A stretch of 64,000 nucleotides of DNA from Duganella zoogloeoides (GTDB lineage Bacteria; Pseudomonadota; Gammaproteobacteria; Burkholderiales; Burkholderiaceae_D), in contig NZ_CP140152.1 of NCBI RefSeq assembly GCF_034479515.1, positions 558,001-622,000 of the forward strand. The letters are read 5' to 3'. Below the pieces are notes generated by a model. It was given only the letters and a program-made list of their open reading frames with translations. It was not told where the DNA came from and made no database searches. The position numbers and the translations under genes were made by a program. Shown in pieces: positions 19,107 through 27,830 of this stretch (positions are counted from its first letter, which is position 1; every line of letters starts with the position of its first letter).

Positions 19107-20062
19107 CAAAAAAGCTTCGGCGCCAGCGTGGCGATACGTTCGCGCAAGATGCGCTCAAAGTGGGTGGGATCGTGTGGCGTAAGCATTTCTGCCTCCCGCG
19201 GCTGGTAGTAATCATACAGCCGCGAGAGCCAGAACCGCAGCGCGCCTGCGCGCAGCATCGGTTGCCAGGCGGTTTGTTCGGCGGCGGTGAACGGCCGCAC
19301 GCCGTGGTAGGCGTCGAGCAGGGCGCGCACGCGCGCCACGTCGAGCACGCCGGTGTCGAGATCGATACACCAGTCGTTGACGGTGACGGCCACGTCGAAC
19401 AGCCAGGTGTCGCAGCCGGCAAAGTAAAAGTCGAAGAAGCCGGTCAGGCGCTCGCCGTCGAACATCACGTTGTTGCGGAACAGGTCGGCGTGCACGGGTC
19501 CGGTCTGCAACTGCTTATATGTGTCGCAACCGGCAAATGCTTCCTGGAAATGCATCTCGGCCCGCAGCAGGTGCGCATTGCTGTCGGACAGGTGCGGCAA
19601 GACCTTGGGCGTGGTGTCGTTCCACCAGTCCAGGCCGCGCAGATTCGGTTGTTGCAGCGGATAGTCGCGGCCGGCCAGGTGCATGCGCGCCAGCATGGCG
19701 CCCACTTCGGCGCAGTGCACCGGTTGCGGCGCCATTTGCGAACTGCCTTCGAGCTTGGTGACGATGGCGGCCGGCTTGCCGTGCAGGGCGACAATCAGCT
19801 CGCCCCGGTGGTTGGGAATCGGCGCCGGCACCAGTACCTGGCGGTCTGCCAGGTGGCGCATCAGTTGCAGGTAGAATGGTAGCTGCTCAAACGACAGGTT
19901 CTCGAAGATAGTGAGTACATACTCACCTTGCTCGGTGTCGAGGAAAAAATTGCTGTTTTCGATGCCGGAAGCGATGCCTTTCAAGGCGGTTGGCTTGCCG
20001 AGGGGAAATTGCGTGATCCACTGGTTGACGTCGTCCAGGGTGACCGGAGTAAACACTGCCAT
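19106..20062 (-). CDS. thrB: Homoserine kinase (APH-fold ThrB)
   Basis: Phosphorylates homoserine for threonine synthesis. At 318 residues it belongs to the aminoglycoside-phosphotransferase-like ThrB type found in Pseudomonas and Betaproteobacteria, not the GHMP type of E. coli. Landmarks are the glycine-rich GIENSNFFL, the catalytic [11 protein letters not shown] and the Mg-binding [17 protein letters not shown]. It is followed by the overlapping membrane-protein gene and preceded by a DUF2782-like gene, an arrangement often seen upstream of polA in related genomes. ThrA and ThrC are elsewhere. Confidence 0.93.
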   Translation of the reverse strand: MAVFTPVTLDDVNQWITQFPLGKPTALKGIASGIENSNFFLDTEQGEYVLTIFENLSFEQLPFYLQLMRHLADRQVLVPAPIPNHRGELIVALHGKPAAIVTKLEGSSQMAPQPVHCAEVGAMLARMHLAGRDYPLQQPNLRGLDWWNDTTPKVLPHLSDSNAHLLRAEMHFQEAFAGCDTYKQLQTGPVHADLFRNNVMFDGERLTGFFDFYFAGCDTWLFDVAVTVNDWCIDLDTGVLDVARVRALLDAYHGVRPFTAAEQTAWQPMLRAGALRFWLSRLYDYYQPREAEMLTPHDPTHFERILRERIATLAPKLF

Positions 20063-20152
20063 GAGAAGCTTGATGGGTTCGGTGAACGGGCGCGCCGCTG
20101 CACAGCGTGCGCGCCGAAATCCTGCGCTGCGCCGGAGCGCAGCCGCAGGTGC

Positions 20153-20560
20153 TTATTTGGTGACGGGCGCGGCGGGCGGCGGTACGTCAGTGGTGCTGTC
20201 GTCTTCTACCGGGGTCTTTTTCTTGGGGCCGCCGAATTCCAGCACCTTCCATTGCGGGCCACTCAAGGTAGGGCCCGGACCTTCGCCGACCGGTACCGGG
20301 CCGGCCGGGTGGGCCGGACGCACGGTATAAGTGCTGCCACCGGCGGTAACGGTGGTGTTGATCAGGTTGCCGTTATTGTCGCGGTTATCCTTGATCTGGG
20401 TACCCTGCTGCGACTGGTTGGATCTGACGTTGACGCCATCTTCGGTGACCTCCTCCAGCTTTTCCAGCTTGGGCGGCTTGTCGCTGGGCGGCGTTTGTGC
20501 CATGGCGTGAGCGCCGATGGCGAGGAGCAGGACAGGCAAAAGGGAGGAGGTGCGCTTCAT
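20153..20560 (-). CDS. Secreted DUF2782-like protein
   Basis: A 135-residue protein. MKRTSSLLPVLLLAIGAHAMA is a clear signal peptide; ATG 20560 was chosen for this and for the GGCGATC-type leader, discarding 24 upstream residues with no signal. The mature part is polar, with a segment that ends in a tyrosine-containing strand (TYTVRP) typical of DUF2782, then a Pro-rich tail. Function unknown; probably periplasmic. It is the first gene of a minus-strand unit with thrB and the BPSS1780 protein and is divergent from polA. Confidence 0.65.
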   Translation of the reverse strand: MKRTSSLLPVLLLAIGAHAMAQTPPSDKPPKLEKLEEVTEDGVNVRSNQSQQGTQIKDNRDNNGNLINTTVTAGGSTYTVRPAHPAGPVPVGEGPGPTLSGPQWKVLEFGGPKKKTPVEDDSTTDVPPPAAPVTK

Positions 20561-20832
20561 GATGGATCGCCTTGACGTAGTCTGACCGGGTGGGGAATGC
20601 GTGATATTTTTAAGTATGGTCCATTGTAACAAACGTGCACGAATCCCTGCTCTAAAAAGCCCATTTCCGCCTCTTCAGTAAGGTTTCCTTAAGAAACCAT
20701 TTCAGTTTTGGAAATCCCGTGCGGCGGGCGAAGCGCTGCTTAAAACCTGCGATAATGCGCCATTCACTCTGCGAGTCGCCGCTGCTGTTACTGTTGCGGC
20801 CACCGCACGCCCCTCACATAGATCAGTTTCTT
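20561..20832. promoter_or_regulatory. Divergent DUF2782-polA intergenic region
   Basis: The AT-rich centre carries the inverted repeat GGTTTC (20682-20687) / GAAACC (20693-20698) around CTTAA. It probably holds promoters for both directions, but I cannot choose a confident -35/-10 pair. No clear ribosome-binding site precedes the polA ATG. Confidence 0.35.
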
Positions 20833-23598
20833 ATGCAAAATACCCTGCTGTTAGTCGACGGTTCCAGTTACCTTTATCGCGCTTTCCACGCGCTGCCCGA
20901 CCTGCGCAGCCCGGACGGCTACCCCACCGGCGCCATGCACGGCATGGTCAATATGTTGCGCCGCCTGCGCGCCGACTACCCGGCCGCCTACATCGCCTGC
21001 GTGTTCGACGCCAAGGGTAAAACCTTCCGCGACGATATGTATCCCGAATACAAGGCCACGCGCGCGCCGATGCCGGACGACCTGCGCCTGCAGATCGAGC
21101 CGATCCACGAGGCGGTCAAGGCCATGGGCTGGCCGATCCTGATGGTCGATGGCGTGGAAGCGGACGACGTGATCGGCACCCTGTGCGTGGATGCGGTCAA
21201 GGCCGGCATGAAGGTGGTGGTGTCCACCGGCGACAAGGATCTGGCGCAACTGGTCAATCCGAACGTCATGCTGATCAACACCATGAACAACGAGAAGATG
21301 GACGAAGCCGGTGTGCTGGCCAAGTTCGGCGTGCCGCCGAACCGCATCATCGACTACCTGACCCTGATCGGCGACACGGTCGATAACGTGCCGGGCGTCT
21401 CGAAATGCGGCCCGAAAACCGCGCTCAAATGGCTCACCGCCTACGACTCGCTCGACGGCGTAATGAGCAATGCCGACAAGATTACCGGCGCCGTCGGCGA
21501 AAACCTGCGCACCGCGCTGGCCTGGCTGCCGCGCAGCCGCGAGCTGATCACGGTAAAAACCGACTGCGACCTGGCCGATCACATGATGTCGATCAGCGAA
21601 TCGCTGGTGGCGCGGCCCGAGGATGGTCCCACCCTGGTCACGTTCTTCACCACGTACGGCTTCAAAACCCTGATGCGCGAGCTGAGCGCGGTGACACCCA
21701 CCGCTGCGGCCACGGCTGCTGCTGCCAAGGCAGTACCGGCCGGCGGCGCGGTCTCGGCCACGCAGGACATGTTTGGCGAGCCGCCCAAGGTCAACGTCAA
21801 CTACGAGATGGTGCTGACCGACGCCCAGCTCGATAAATGGCTGGCGCTGATCGATGCGGCCGTGTTGACGGCAGTCGATACCGAAACCACGTCGCTCGAA
21901 CCGATGACCGCGCAACTGGTGGGCATCTCGCTGTCCACCGAGCCGGGCATGGCCTGCTACATCCCGGTCGCGCACGCGTACGCGGGCGTGCCGGAGCAGC
22001 TGTCGCGCGAGCACGTGCTGGCAAAACTCAAGCCATGGCTCGAAGACGACAGCAAGCTCAAGGTGGGCCAGAACCTCAAGTACGACAGCCACATCTTCGC
22101 CAACCACGGCGTCCAGCTGCGCGGCATCCACCACGACACCCTGCTGCAATCGTACGTGTTCGAATCGCACCGCACCCACGGCATGGACGACCTGGCCCTG
22201 CGCCACCTCGATCACACCACGATTCCGTTCGTGGACGTATGCGGCAAGGGCGTCAACATGATCACGTTCGACAAGGTGGAACTGCAACGTGCCACCGACT
22301 ACGCGGCCGAGGACGCCGACATCACCTTGCGCCTGCACGGCGTGATGGCGGCCCAGGTGGAAAACGACGACAAGCTCAACTACATCTACCGCCAGATCGA
22401 GCTGCCGACCGCCGTGGTGCTGCAAAAGATCGAACGCAACGGCGTCCACATCGACGCCGCGCTGCTCGACATCCAGTCCGCCGAACTGGGCGCGCGCATC
22501 GTCGAACTCGAAGCACAGGCGCACGAGTTGGCCGGCCAGCCGTTCAACCTCGGTTCGCCCAAGCAGATCGGCGAAATTTTCTTCCAGAAGCTGCAACTGC
22601 CGGTGGTGAAAAAGACCCCGAGCGGCGCACCATCGACCGACGAGGAAGTGCTGCAAAAGCTGGCCGAGGACTACCCGCTGCCGAAAGTGCTGCTCGAATA
22701 CCGCAGTCTGTCCAAGCTCAAGTCCACGTACACCGACAAGCTGCCCAAGATGATCAACCAGGACACCGGCCGCGTGCACACCAACTACGCGCAGGCGGTG
22801 GCGGTGACGGGCCGGCTGGCATCGAACGACCCCAACCTGCAAAACATCCCGGTACGCACCAGGGAAGGTCGCCGCATCCGCGAAGCGTTCATTGCGCCGC
22901 CGGGCAGTCACCTGGTGTCGGCCGACTATTCGCAGATCGAGCTGCGCATCATGGCCCATATCTCGGGCGACGAAGCAATGCTGCGCGCCTTTGCCGACGG
23001 CGAGGACATCCACCGCGCCACCGCCGCCGAGATCTTCGGCGTGCCGCCGGCCGAGGTGACCAGCGAGCAGCGCCGCTACGCCAAGGTGATCAATTTTGGT
23101 TTGATCTACGGCATGAGCGCGTTCGGCCTGACCGCCAACCTGAACATCGAGCGCGCCGCCGCGCAAAATTACATCGACCGCTACTTCGCGCGCTTTTCGG
23201 GCGTGAAGCAGTACATGGACGACACCCGCCTGCAGGCGAAAGCGCGCGGCTACGTGGAAACCGTGTTCGGCCGCCGCCTGTGGCTGCCTGAAATCAATTC
23301 CCCGAACGGCCCGCGCCGCCAGGGCGCCGAGCGCGCGGCAATCAACGCGCCGATGCAAGGCACGGCCGCCGACCTGATCAAGCTGGCCATGGTGGCAGTG
23401 CAGAACTGGCTGGAAGCGGACAAATTGCAAACCCGCATGATCATGCAGGTACACGACGAACTGGTGCTGGAAGTGCCCGATGCCGAGCTGGAGCTGGTCA
23501 AGCAGAAGCTGCCGGAACTGATGGCAGGCGTGGCGCAATTGAAAGTGCCGCTGCTGGCGGAAGTGGGTGTCGGTAAAAACTGGGAAGAGGCGCACTAA
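20833..23598 (+). CDS. polA: DNA polymerase I
   Basis: A 921-residue repair and Okazaki-fragment polymerase. The N-terminal ~300 residues are the 5'-3' nuclease (LLLVDGSSYLYRAFHALP, ACVFDAKGKTFRDD, STGDKDLAQL). A proofreading 3'-5' exonuclease domain with DTETTSLEP and DYAAEDADIT retains its acidic residues. The polymerase domain has motif A DYSQIELRIMAH, motif B RRYAKVINFGLIYGMS and motif C VHDELVLEVP. ATG 20833 gives the standard MQNTLLLVDGSSYL start; a 38-residue upstream extension was rejected as non-homologous. Confidence 0.98.
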   Translation: MQNTLLLVDGSSYLYRAFHALPDLRSPDGYPTGAMHGMVNMLRRLRADYPAAYIACVFDAKGKTFRDDMYPEYKATRAPMPDDLRLQIEPIHEAVKAMGWPILMVDGVEADDVIGTLCVDAVKAGMKVVVSTGDKDLAQLVNPNVMLINTMNNEKMDEAGVLAKFGVPPNRIIDYLTLIGDTVDNVPGVSKCGPKTALKWLTAYDSLDGVMSNADKITGAVGENLRTALAWLPRSRELITVKTDCDLADHMMSISESLVARPEDGPTLVTFFTTYGFKTLMRELSAVTPTAAATAAAAKAVPAGGAVSATQDMFGEPPKVNVNYEMVLTDAQLDKWLALIDAAVLTAVDTETTSLEPMTAQLVGISLSTEPGMACYIPVAHAYAGVPEQLSREHVLAKLKPWLEDDSKLKVGQNLKYDSHIFANHGVQLRGIHHDTLLQSYVFESHRTHGMDDLALRHLDHTTIPFVDVCGKGVNMITFDKVELQRATDYAAEDADITLRLHGVMAAQVENDDKLNYIYRQIELPTAVVLQKIERNGVHIDAALLDIQSAELGARIVELEAQAHELAGQPFNLGSPKQIGEIFFQKLQLPVVKKTPSGAPSTDEEVLQKLAEDYPLPKVLLEYRSLSKLKSTYTDKLPKMINQDTGRVHTNYAQAVAVTGRLASNDPNLQNIPVRTREGRRIREAFIAPPGSHLVSADYSQIELRIMAHISGDEAMLRAFADGEDIHRATAAEIFGVPPAEVTSEQRRYAKVINFGLIYGMSAFGLTANLNIERAAAQNYIDRYFARFSGVKQYMDDTRLQAKARGYVETVFGRRLWLPEINSPNGPRRQGAERAAINAPMQGTAADLIKLAMVAVQNWLEADKLQTRMIMQVHDELVLEVPDAELELVKQKLPELMAGVAQLKVPLLAEVGVGKNWEEAH

Positions 23599-23627
23599 TT
23601 TAGTTATTTCACTGACGGAGAAAACGC

Positions 23628-24509
23628 ATGGATGACTTGCAACGCGACGCAGAGAGTTTGTTGAAAACCCCGCTATCGGACGGCCTCGACCGCCGTGACT
23701 TCATCAAGGTCGCGCTCGGTACGGGCTTTGCCGTGGCCGCCATGCCGGTGGTCGCGCAAAACGTCATCAAGACCGATACTGCCGGCCTCACCGCCGGCAC
23801 CATCACGCTCGACGTGGCTGGCCAGGCCGTGCCGGTCTATCGCGCCCAGCCGGAAGGCAAGACCAACCTGCCGGTGGTGCTGGTGATTTCCGAAATCTTC
23901 GGCGTGCACGAACATATCGCCGACGTGGCCCGCCGCTTCGCCAAGCTCGGCTACCTGGCGCTGGCGCCCGACCTGTTCGTGCGCCAGGGCGACCCGCAAA
24001 AGGTCGCCTCGATCGCCGAACTGCAACGCGACATCATCGCCAAGACCCCGGACGCGCAGGTGATGACCGATCTCGACGCGCTGGTGGCATGGGCCAAGGC
24101 CAACAACGGCAATCCGGACAAGATCGCCATCACCGGTTTCTGCTGGGGCGGCCGCGTGACCTGGCTGTACGCCGCCCACAATCCGGCCATCAAGGCCGGC
24201 GTGGCGTGGTATGGCCGGCTGGTGGGCACTACCAGCGCCAACACGCCCAGGCATCCGGTCGATATCGCGCCATCTCTGACCGTGCCGGTGCTGGGCCTGT
24301 ACGGTTTGAAAGATACGGGCATTCCGCAGGAATCGGTCGAAGCGATGAAAGCGGCGCTGGCCAAGGGCGCAAACAAGTCGACTTTCGTGGTCTATCCGAA
24401 CTCGGGCCACGCCTTCCACGCCGACTACCGGCCCAGCTACGTCGAGGCGGACGCCAAGGATGGCTGGGGCCGCATGCTGGCGTGGTTCAAGCAGAACGGC
24501 GTGGCGTAA
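23628..24509 (+). CDS. Dienelactone hydrolase family protein with Tat signal
   Basis: A 293-residue alpha/beta hydrolase. The N-terminus has Arg22-Arg23 in DRRDFIK followed by a hydrophobic stretch, a Tat-type export signal. The catalytic triad is Cys172 (GFCWGG), Asp229 (GLKDTGIP) and His261 (SGHAFHADY), the dienelactone hydrolase arrangement. Family members hydrolyse carboxymethylenebutenolide, but many paralogues have other esters as substrates, so no reaction is assigned. GGAG precedes ATG 23628, 29 bases after polA. It probably acts in the periplasm. Confidence 0.88.
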   Translation: MDDLQRDAESLLKTPLSDGLDRRDFIKVALGTGFAVAAMPVVAQNVIKTDTAGLTAGTITLDVAGQAVPVYRAQPEGKTNLPVVLVISEIFGVHEHIADVARRFAKLGYLALAPDLFVRQGDPQKVASIAELQRDIIAKTPDAQVMTDLDALVAWAKANNGNPDKIAITGFCWGGRVTWLYAAHNPAIKAGVAWYGRLVGTTSANTPRHPVDIAPSLTVPVLGLYGLKDTGIPQESVEAMKAALAKGANKSTFVVYPNSGHAFHADYRPSYVEADAKDGWGRMLAWFKQNGVA

Positions 24510-24604
24510 AGCCAGACTAAAGAGGGACCGATGGGCCAGGAAGGCTGTTTTTAGCCAAAAATGAGCAGAAATGCGTGCCGGGCGGTAAAATAACGCCCCG
24601 GCCC

Positions 24605-24632
24605 CCTCTGTGGACGGGCCAGGCACAAGAGG
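24605..24632 (+). promoter_or_regulatory. Hairpin covering the ZIP gene ribosome-binding site
   Basis: CCTCTGTG (24605-24612) pairs with CACAAGAGG (24624-24632) with one bulged A. The right arm contains AAGAGG (24627-24632), the only good Shine-Dalgarno. A TAAAAT box lies upstream at 24586-24591. Confidence 0.4.
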
Positions 24633-25413
24633 CTATACCATCGATCCCGTACTCATTTCCATCATTCTGGCGACCACGCTCGCCGGCGTCGTCAGCATAT
24701 CGGCCGCTGCCGTGTTCTCGTTTACGCTGCTGTCGAAGGTGGTCGAGCGCATGGTCAGCCTGTCGGTCGGCCTGATGCTGGCCACTTCGCTGCTGCATGC
24801 ACTGCCTGAAGCATTCGATTCCACCGCCAGCCCGCGCAGCCTGTTCGCGACCCTGCTGGCGGGCCTGCTGGCGTTCTTCGTGCTGGAAAAGCTGGCCATC
24901 ATGCGCCACTCGCACCACCACGAACACGACGGCCATCACCACCACCACGGCCACGACAAGTCCGAGGCCGGCAAGGCCGGCTGGATGATCCTGGTCGGCG
25001 ACGGCATGCACAATTTTACCGACGGCATCCTGATCGCGGCCGCCTTCCTGGCCGACCCGCAACTGGGCCTGGTGACGGGCCTGGCCATCATCGCCCACGA
25101 AATCCCGCAGGAAATCGGCGACTTCATCGTGCTGCTCAACGCCGGTTTTTCGCGCACGCGTGCCTACATCTACAACCTGCTGTGCAGCCTGTTGTCGATC
25201 GCCGGTGGCCTGCTCGGCTACTACTTCCTCGACCGCGCCAGCAGCCTGATCCCGTACGTGCTGGTGTTTGCGTCGTCGGGCTTCATCTACATCGCCGTGA
25301 GCGACCTGATGCCCCAGATGCAGCGGCGCGCCACGCTGCGCGAATCGGTGCAGCAAGTGCTGTTGATCGCCACCGGCGTGGCGATCGTGGTGTTCTTTAC
25401 CAGTCACCGCTGA
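24610..25413 (+). CDS. ZIP family divalent metal transporter
   Basis: An inner-membrane transporter importing Zn2+, Fe2+ or a similar ion. Eight hydrophobic helices are recognisable, with the His-rich cytoplasmic loop HSHHHEHDGHHHHHGHDK between helices 3 and 4 and the metal-site helices DGMHNFTDGILIAAAF and AHEIPQEIGDF. The start is unclear. There is no ATG; GTG 24610 has no ribosome-binding site, whereas AAGAGG (24627-24632) lies seven bases before an ATC codon at 24640. Initiation at ATC would give about 257 residues and a better N-terminus. I keep GTG 24610 as the conventional choice. Confidence 0.9.
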   Translation: MDGPGTRGYTIDPVLISIILATTLAGVVSISAAAVFSFTLLSKVVERMVSLSVGLMLATSLLHALPEAFDSTASPRSLFATLLAGLLAFFVLEKLAIMRHSHHHEHDGHHHHHGHDKSEAGKAGWMILVGDGMHNFTDGILIAAAFLADPQLGLVTGLAIIAHEIPQEIGDFIVLLNAGFSRTRAYIYNLLCSLLSIAGGLLGYYFLDRASSLIPYVLVFASSGFIYIAVSDLMPQMQRRATLRESVQQVLLIATGVAIVVFFTSHR

Positions 25414-25465
25414 CCATAAAGCCCAGCTTGCTTGCAGTCTGGAGCGGGAGGGGTAAGATGGCGGG

Positions 25466-25747
25466 ATGGACCTTCCTTCTCAAAAGCAGGCAGCGGCGCT
25501 GGCAGCACTATCGGCTGCGGACTCTGCGCGCCTTGAGCGTCTGGCAAGCAAGGCCAACGTCAGCGTGGACAGTATCTGGCCCGAGATTTACCTGTACGGC
25601 TTCGACGATATCGAGGATTCGGTGCAAGCCAATCTCAATGCCGATGAGGACATTGCAGCAGGGTGCACTGTCGCTCACGACGATGTGATGGCACAGGCAC
25701 GACGCATCTTGGACGCCAATGTGCGCGGCAAGCGTAAAGCAGGCTAA
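25466..25747 (+). CDS. Antitoxin-like protein of a type II toxin-antitoxin pair
   Basis: A 93-residue acidic protein with a helical N-terminal half and a C-terminal VMAQARRILDANVRGK segment. It overlaps the start of a ParE/RelE-like toxin frame by 29 bases, the usual order for a type II module. The role is inferred from this context rather than a recognised DNA-binding motif. GGAGGGG lies 12 bases before ATG 25466. The partner toxin is frameshifted, so this may now be an orphan antitoxin. Confidence 0.6.
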   Translation: MDLPSQKQAAALAALSAADSARLERLASKANVSVDSIWPEIYLYGFDDIEDSVQANLNADEDIAAGCTVAHDDVMAQARRILDANVRGKRKAG

Positions 25748-26026
25748 GCGGACTGTAAGGTGGTCGGCAGCCGCACAGCGAGCGCTCGACCAGACCATGG
25801 CGCACGTCAACGCGCAGGATTATTCCACCGGACTCCTGGTATTGCAGAGGGTCACTAAGGTGATCGACCTTTTGTCTACTCAGCCTGATATCGGCACGCG
25901 ACGTATTTGCCAGCGCTACGCCGCTATCCGGTTCCCAAAACTGGACACACCATCGAGTATCGTGTGACAGCCAACGACATCGTCATCGTCCGTTGGGTAC
26001 GCAATGTAAGAATCCGAAAAACTTAA
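25719..26026 (+). pseudogene. ParE/RelE-family toxin, frameshifted
   Basis: The first frame from ATG 25719 encodes a ParE-like N-terminal half (RTVRWSAAAQRALDQTMAHV, LLSTQPDIGT) but stops at 25967. The conserved C-terminal half, LRRYPVPKTGHTIEYRV and IVIVRWVRNVRIRK, continues in the -1 frame to TAA 26024-26026. The break lies between about 25896 and 25919, consistent with a one-base indel. A slippery-type CCCAAAA heptamer sits at 25934-25940 in the correct phase for a -1 shift, but a shift there would lose the RRYPV segment. Inactivation or a sequencing error is more likely than programmed frameshifting. Its stop overlaps the stop of the converging sulfurtransferase gene. Confidence 0.75.
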
Positions 26027-26877
26027 TCCTGTCCCGTCGCCACCGGCCGCGCCGGATCGGCGCACCACTGGCTCCACGAACCCGGGTACAGCGCCGCGCC
26101 CGGCAAGCCCGCCACTTCCAGCGCCAGCAGGTTGTGGCAGGCGGTTACGCCCGAGCCGCATTGCATGATCGCCTGCGGTGCGCTGGCAAACAGCGGCGCC
26201 CACTCGGCCTTCAATTGCGCCGCATCCTTGAAACGGCCGTCAGGCGCCAGGTTATCTTTGAAAAAGCGGTTACGCGCGCCGGGGATATGCCCGCCCACCG
26301 GATCGATGGTTTCGTTCTCGCCGCGATAGCGGTCGGCGGCGCGCGCATCGACCACGGTTTTATTTTGCGTGGCCAGGTTGGCCACCACATCGTCCACCGC
26401 TACCGTCTGCGTCAGGCTTGGCCGTTCGGCAATAGCACCCCGCGCGCGTGGCGCCACCGGCGTGACCAGCGGCTCACCGGCGGCCTGCCAGGCGGCCAGG
26501 CCGCCGTCGAGCACGGCCACGGCCGGGTGGCCGATCCAGCGCAGCAGCCACCACAGGCGCGCGGCAAACATGCCGCCGTGGGCGTCGTAGGCCACCACTT
26601 GCGTGTCGTCGTCGATGCCCCAGGCGCGCAGCGTCTCGATCAGGACGGTGCGCTCGGGCAGCGGGTGGCGGCCACGGAATACGCCGTCGAGCCCGGTCTT
26701 GGCGCCGGACAGGTCGGTATCGATATTGGCGAACTGGGCGTTCTGGATGTGGCCGGCCGCAAAGGCGTCGCGGCCGGCGTCCGGGTTCATCAGGTCGTGG
26801 CGGCAGTCGAGCACGACCCAGCGGCTGTCGAGAACGTGCTGGGCCAGGTCGGCGGCGCTGATCAGGGTGGTATGCAT
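26023..26877 (-). CDS. sseA: 3-mercaptopyruvate sulfurtransferase (SseA-type rhodanese)
   Basis: A 284-residue protein with two rhodanese domains. The catalytic Cys240 is in CGSGVTA, the loop signature that favours mercaptopyruvate over thiosulfate. The N-terminal domain is inactive and carries WVVLDCRHDL and HIQNAQFANIDTDLS. It transfers sulfur to cyanide or thiol acceptors. ATG 26877 was chosen because it fits the usual start and lies 17 bases after the permease stop. It is the last gene of a Rieske oxygenase-EamA permease-sulfurtransferase unit. Confidence 0.88.
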   Translation of the reverse strand: MHTTLISAADLAQHVLDSRWVVLDCRHDLMNPDAGRDAFAAGHIQNAQFANIDTDLSGAKTGLDGVFRGRHPLPERTVLIETLRAWGIDDDTQVVAYDAHGGMFAARLWWLLRWIGHPAVAVLDGGLAAWQAAGEPLVTPVAPRARGAIAERPSLTQTVAVDDVVANLATQNKTVVDARAADRYRGENETIDPVGGHIPGARNRFFKDNLAPDGRFKDAAQLKAEWAPLFASAPQAIMQCGSGVTACHNLLALEVAGLPGAALYPGSWSQWCADPARPVATGQD

Positions 26878-26894
26878 GGCGAACACTCCGTGGA

Positions 26895-27818
26895 CTACAC
26901 TTCGCTGGAAATCGGGTCGGCCTTGTCGATGGCCTTGCCGCGCTCTGTATTGCGGGTATTGTAGAACGTTGCGGCCACGCCGGAAGCGAGAATGATGGCG
27001 ATGCCGGTCCAGCTCATCCAGCTGAACACGTCGCCGAACACCAGCACGCCCCAGATGCTGGAAAACACGATGCCCGTGTATTGCAGGTTGGCCACCACCA
27101 GGGTCTGGCCCAGGCGGTAGGCGCGCGTCATGGCCACTTGCGCGCTGGTGGCGCAGATGCCGATGCCCAGCAGCAGCAGGCCGCCGTGCCAGCTGTTGAT
27201 CGGGTGCCAGGTCACCGGCTGGTCGCCGCTGAGCAGCAGGTTGCCGAGCAGGCCGGCCACGATGTTGGTGACGGCAAAATAAAACACCACGCGGCTTTCC
27301 GGTTCGCCGGCCAGGCCCAGCTTGCGCACCTGCATATAGGCCATGGCCGTCAACAGGCTGGAGAACAGGGCGACCAGGGCAGGCGTGAGCTGGTTGGCGT
27401 GGAAGGCCGGTTGCAACAGCAGGACCACGCCCACAAAGCTCATCATCACGGCCATCATCAGCGGCCACTTGATGTCGCCCTTGGCGTGCCACCAGCCGAG
27501 CGCGAACAGCCACACGGCGATCCAGATCGGCGACAGGTAATTGAGGGTCATGGCCGTGGCCAGCGGCAGTTCGGCAATCGAGTAATACCAGAGCCACAGC
27601 GACACCACACCAATGATGCAGCGCCACAGGTGGGCCAGCGGCATGGTAGTGCGGAAACTGCCGCCCTGCGACTTGATGATGATGGCCAGCACGATCACGC
27701 CGACCACCCCGCGGTACATGACGATTTCGGAGGTGGAGAATTCTTCGGATGCCAGCTTGACGCACACCCCCATGACGGCGAACATAAAGCTAGCGAACAA
27801 CATCCAAAGCGATTGCAT
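26895..27818 (-). CDS. EamA-family DMT permease
   Basis: A 307-residue inner-membrane protein with ten hydrophobic helices in two EamA repeats (for example YYSIAELPLATAMTLNYLSPIW in repeat 1 and RAYRLGQTLVVANLQYTGIVF in repeat 2). Drug/metabolite transporters of this type usually export amino acids or other metabolites; the substrate is unknown. AAGGAAA precedes ATG 27818. It lies 12 bases after the Rieske oxygenase gene and 17 before sseA, so the three are probably one transcript. Confidence 0.88.
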   Translation of the reverse strand: MQSLWMLFASFMFAVMGVCVKLASEEFSTSEIVMYRGVVGVIVLAIIIKSQGGSFRTTMPLAHLWRCIIGVVSLWLWYYSIAELPLATAMTLNYLSPIWIAVWLFALGWWHAKGDIKWPLMMAVMMSFVGVVLLLQPAFHANQLTPALVALFSSLLTAMAYMQVRKLGLAGEPESRVVFYFAVTNIVAGLLGNLLLSGDQPVTWHPINSWHGGLLLLGIGICATSAQVAMTRAYRLGQTLVVANLQYTGIVFSSIWGVLVFGDVFSWMSWTGIAIILASGVAATFYNTRNTERGKAIDKADPISSEV

Positions 27819-27830
27819 CCAGTTTCCTTT

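Noticed and set aside
20851..23595. A 914-codon minus-strand frame across polA, and similar long antisense frames at 4181-5827, 57175-59835 and 5896-8265
   Set aside because: They lie opposite clear genes with normal codon use; high GC makes long antisense frames common. The products are His/Arg/Gly-rich with no domains.
25934..25940. CCCAAAA as a programmed -1 frameshift signal
   Set aside because: A shift there leaves out the conserved RRYPV segment that is in the -1 frame upstream, so an indel mutation explains the break better. Kept only as part of the finding.
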